Below, piece after piece: positions 19,060 through 20,867 of a stretch of 20,867 bases of DNA (within the stretch, counting starts at the first letter, position 1; the number at the start of each line of letters is the position of its first letter). The position numbers and the translations under genes were made by a program. Below the pieces are notes generated by a model, which was not told the origin of the DNA, made no database searches, and saw nothing but the letters and a program-made list of their open reading frames with translations. The DNA comes from Cristatella mucedo (lineage: Eukaryota > Bryozoa > Phylactolaemata > Cristatellidae): the NCBI GenBank assembly GCA_009760855.2, contig WPIO01000597.1, positions 1-20,867 on the forward strand, read 5' to 3'.

Positions 19060-20545
19060 ATGTAAAGTAATAATAATATTAATAGATTTGCTATGACGCC
19101 ATCAGCACATTCAGTCTCTTCCTAGGCACTTTACATTTGCTGCAAAGGCACTATTGAGTAACTAGTGGTAGCATTGCCAATGACAACAAGCATAACATGG
19201 TTAGGGGTGACATGCACAGGGTCTGCATGCAAATATGATTAGTAGCAGCATGCACGGTGTCAGCACGCATAAGCACGTGAAGGACGAATCACAGGGACCC
19301 ACTAAATGCTGTCCTAAATAGGTGTGTTTTAAGTTGTTTTTAAATGTGGTCAAGTCAGGGGATGTTCTGACGCAAGTCGGGAGTGAGTTCCAGGCTTTGG
19401 GAGCATACGAACTAAATGCACGGCCTCCAAAGGATTTGAGGTTTTGTACGGGGAATTTTTAGACTGTTAGATTCCGAAAAGCAGGTGGTACGATGCTTGG
19501 CCTGAAGGGGGGAGTATATCTGAGAGATAGAATGGAGCCAAAGAATGAAGGGACCTAAAAGTGAGCGACAAAACCTTGAAGTCAATCCGTTGCCTCACTG
19601 GTAGCCAGTGCAGGTCGGCGAGAAGTGGTGCGGTGTGGCAACTGCGACGCTCACGACAGACAAGCCTAGCTGGAGAGTTTTGCACCAGCTGCAATCGCCT
19701 GATCGCACATGCTGGTAGGCCAGTAAGCAGTGAGTTGTAGAAGTCGAGACGGGATGTCACGAATGCATGGACCAACTTGGACGTGGTATCCTTATCTAAA
19801 CAAGCCCGAATTTTCGCAATGTTATGAAGCTGAAAATAGGCTGATTTGACTGTGGAGCTGATTTGGTCGTCTAACGAGAAATCGCTTTAGAATATGACAT
19901 CTAAATTTTGAGCTGATTCAACAGAAGATATGCTGGCAGAGTCAATTTTGAGCGTCAGCATTTCCAAATTCTGAATCATACTGGGTTTGCCCATAACTAG
20001 TAGGTTAGTTTTATCATCGTTTAGTTTTAGAAAATTTGCTGCCATCTATGTGGGGATGTCATCAATACATGCAGCAAGTGAGTTGAGAGAATTTGACGTG
20101 CTCGAAGGCTGGGAGGAATCAAAGCAAAGGTACAACTGAGTGTCATCCGCAAAGAAGTGAAAGCCTAGATTGTTCTTGGCAATCACATCAGCAACAGGGA
20201 GAGTATAAACCGTAAAAAGAACCGGACCTAGCACGGAGCCCTGAGGTACCCAATATCTTAGAGGTACCTTAAATAATTTTTGTCTATTCACGTCAATACT
20301 CCGGAGTCTCCCACTGAGATAGTACCTGAGCTACTGCAGAGCAGTGCCAGTGTTGCCCAGGCGAGATGAGAGGCGCTCTAGAAGAACTTTGTGATCGATG
20401 GTATCAAAAGCTGCTGAAAGATCGAGCAAAACAAGCAGAGACACTCTACCCATGTCTGCATTCCTATGTAGGTCGTTGCATACCCTAAGTAATTCTGACT
20501 CTGAGGAGTGATTAGCTCTAAAGCCAGACTGGAACTTACTAGCAA
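19060..20545 (-). pseudogene. L2-like non-LTR retrotransposon with reverse transcriptase domain
   Basis: The longest LINE in the window, 5'-truncated. From the 5' side on the minus strand: 'FQSGFRANHSSESELL' (about 20480-20530), motif A 'LLDLSAAFDTIDH' (20391-20438), motif B 'PQGSVLGP' (20223-20246), the catalytic 'FADDTQLY' (FADD at 20142-20153), and the C-terminal blocks '[20 protein letters not shown]', 'LADLHWLPVRQRIDFKVLSL' and 'LAPFYLSD' (19467-19775). In-frame stops occur at 20331-20333 and 20046-20048, with more downstream. The 3' end retains a diverged tail and a TAA-rich run at 19070-19085. Reverse transcriptase would copy its own RNA at a nick; this copy cannot make a working protein. 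The clade (L2 rather than CR1 or Rex1) is inferred from the motifs and the (ATT)n tail. Confidence 0.9.
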
Positions 20546-20560
20546 GGTGTAAGGTTTATG

Positions 20561-20867
20561 TTTCTTTTTACATGTGGTCAAGTCAGGGAAGCCGCGACAC
20601 AAATCGGAAGTGAGTTCCAGGCTTTGGGAGCATACGAGCTAAAGGCACGTTCTCCAAAGGATTTGAGGTTCGTACGAGGTATTGGTAAACGATTAGATTC
20701 CGAAAAGTGAGTGCTTCAATGCTTAGCCTAGTGAGGGAGTAGATCTGATAGGTAGGCTAGAGCCAAAGATTGAGGTGACCTAAAAGTGAGCGACGAAACC
20801 TTGAAGTCAATCTGTTGATTAACTGGAAGCCAGTGCAGGTCAGCAAGAAGTGGTGTGTTGTGGCAAC
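20561..20867 (-). pseudogene. L2-like LINE fragment, second head-to-tail copy, runs off the window
   Basis: 20571-20867 repeats the C-terminal ORF region found at 19335-19650 in the same orientation ('gagttccaggctttgggagc', 'cctaaaagtgagcgac', 'agccagtgcaggtc'). It is cut on its 3' side at about 20561 and joined, over about 15 bases, to the 5' truncation point of the copy at 19060-20545. The rest lies outside the window. Confidence 0.85.

Overview
The window looks like intergenic and intronic DNA from a repeat-rich invertebrate animal genome. The evidence is diverged metazoan-type transposons in every region (L2-like and restriction-like-endonuclease non-LTR retrotransposons, a BED-finger hAT transposase, tRNA-derived SINEs, a MITE-like element), long dinucleotide microsatellites, splice-site-like junctions and short isolated CpG-rich islands. 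There are no operons, ribosome binding sites or intact bacterial-type genes. I cannot name the species or phylum; a marine or spiralian invertebrate would fit, but that is a guess.

Layout. 1-1720: one copy of an unnamed dispersed repeat, split by an inverted 3' fragment of an L2-like LINE. 1721-2660: a broken 3' part of an R2/NeSL-type LINE (zinc finger plus restriction-like endonuclease). 2665-2935: a long (AT)n tract joined to a tRNA-derived SINE. 2894-5232 (minus strand): the best host-gene candidate, a PAN/apple-domain exon followed, after a phase-matched 797-base intron full of microsatellites, by a Thr/Gln/Pro pentapeptide array of mucin type. 5348-6735: LINE tails, a second SINE and a C-terminal fragment of another LINE. 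6967-8760: a promoter-like and poly(A)-like unit, part of which is duplicated as a 99.5% identical inverted repeat (433-base arms, 778-base spacer). 9060-11560: mostly unassigned, with small promoter-like motif clusters, (CT)n and (GA)n tracts and a CpG/GC-box island. 11850-13650: second copy of the dispersed repeat, then an L2-like LINE carrying a nested 87-base LINE-tail insertion. 13930-14812: (CT)n(AT)n tract and a second R2/NeSL-type LINE copy split by a SINE. 14815-15424: CpG-rich island with a 30-base perfect palindrome and a possible first coding exon (15365-15424). 15725-19045: LINE tail, MITE-like element, decayed hAT transposase and two more SINE copies. 19060-20867: two head-to-tail minus-strand L2-like LINE fragments, one with recognisable reverse transcriptase motifs.

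The only likely protein-coding host genes are the PAN/mucin-like model (minus strand) and the tentative first exon at 15365. Everything else that reads as protein is decayed transposon. I did not find a convincing new biological system. The items most worth checking are the PAN/mucin gene, the near-perfect hairpin at 7117-8760, and the L2-like 3' tail shared by LINE, SINE and mini-insertions.
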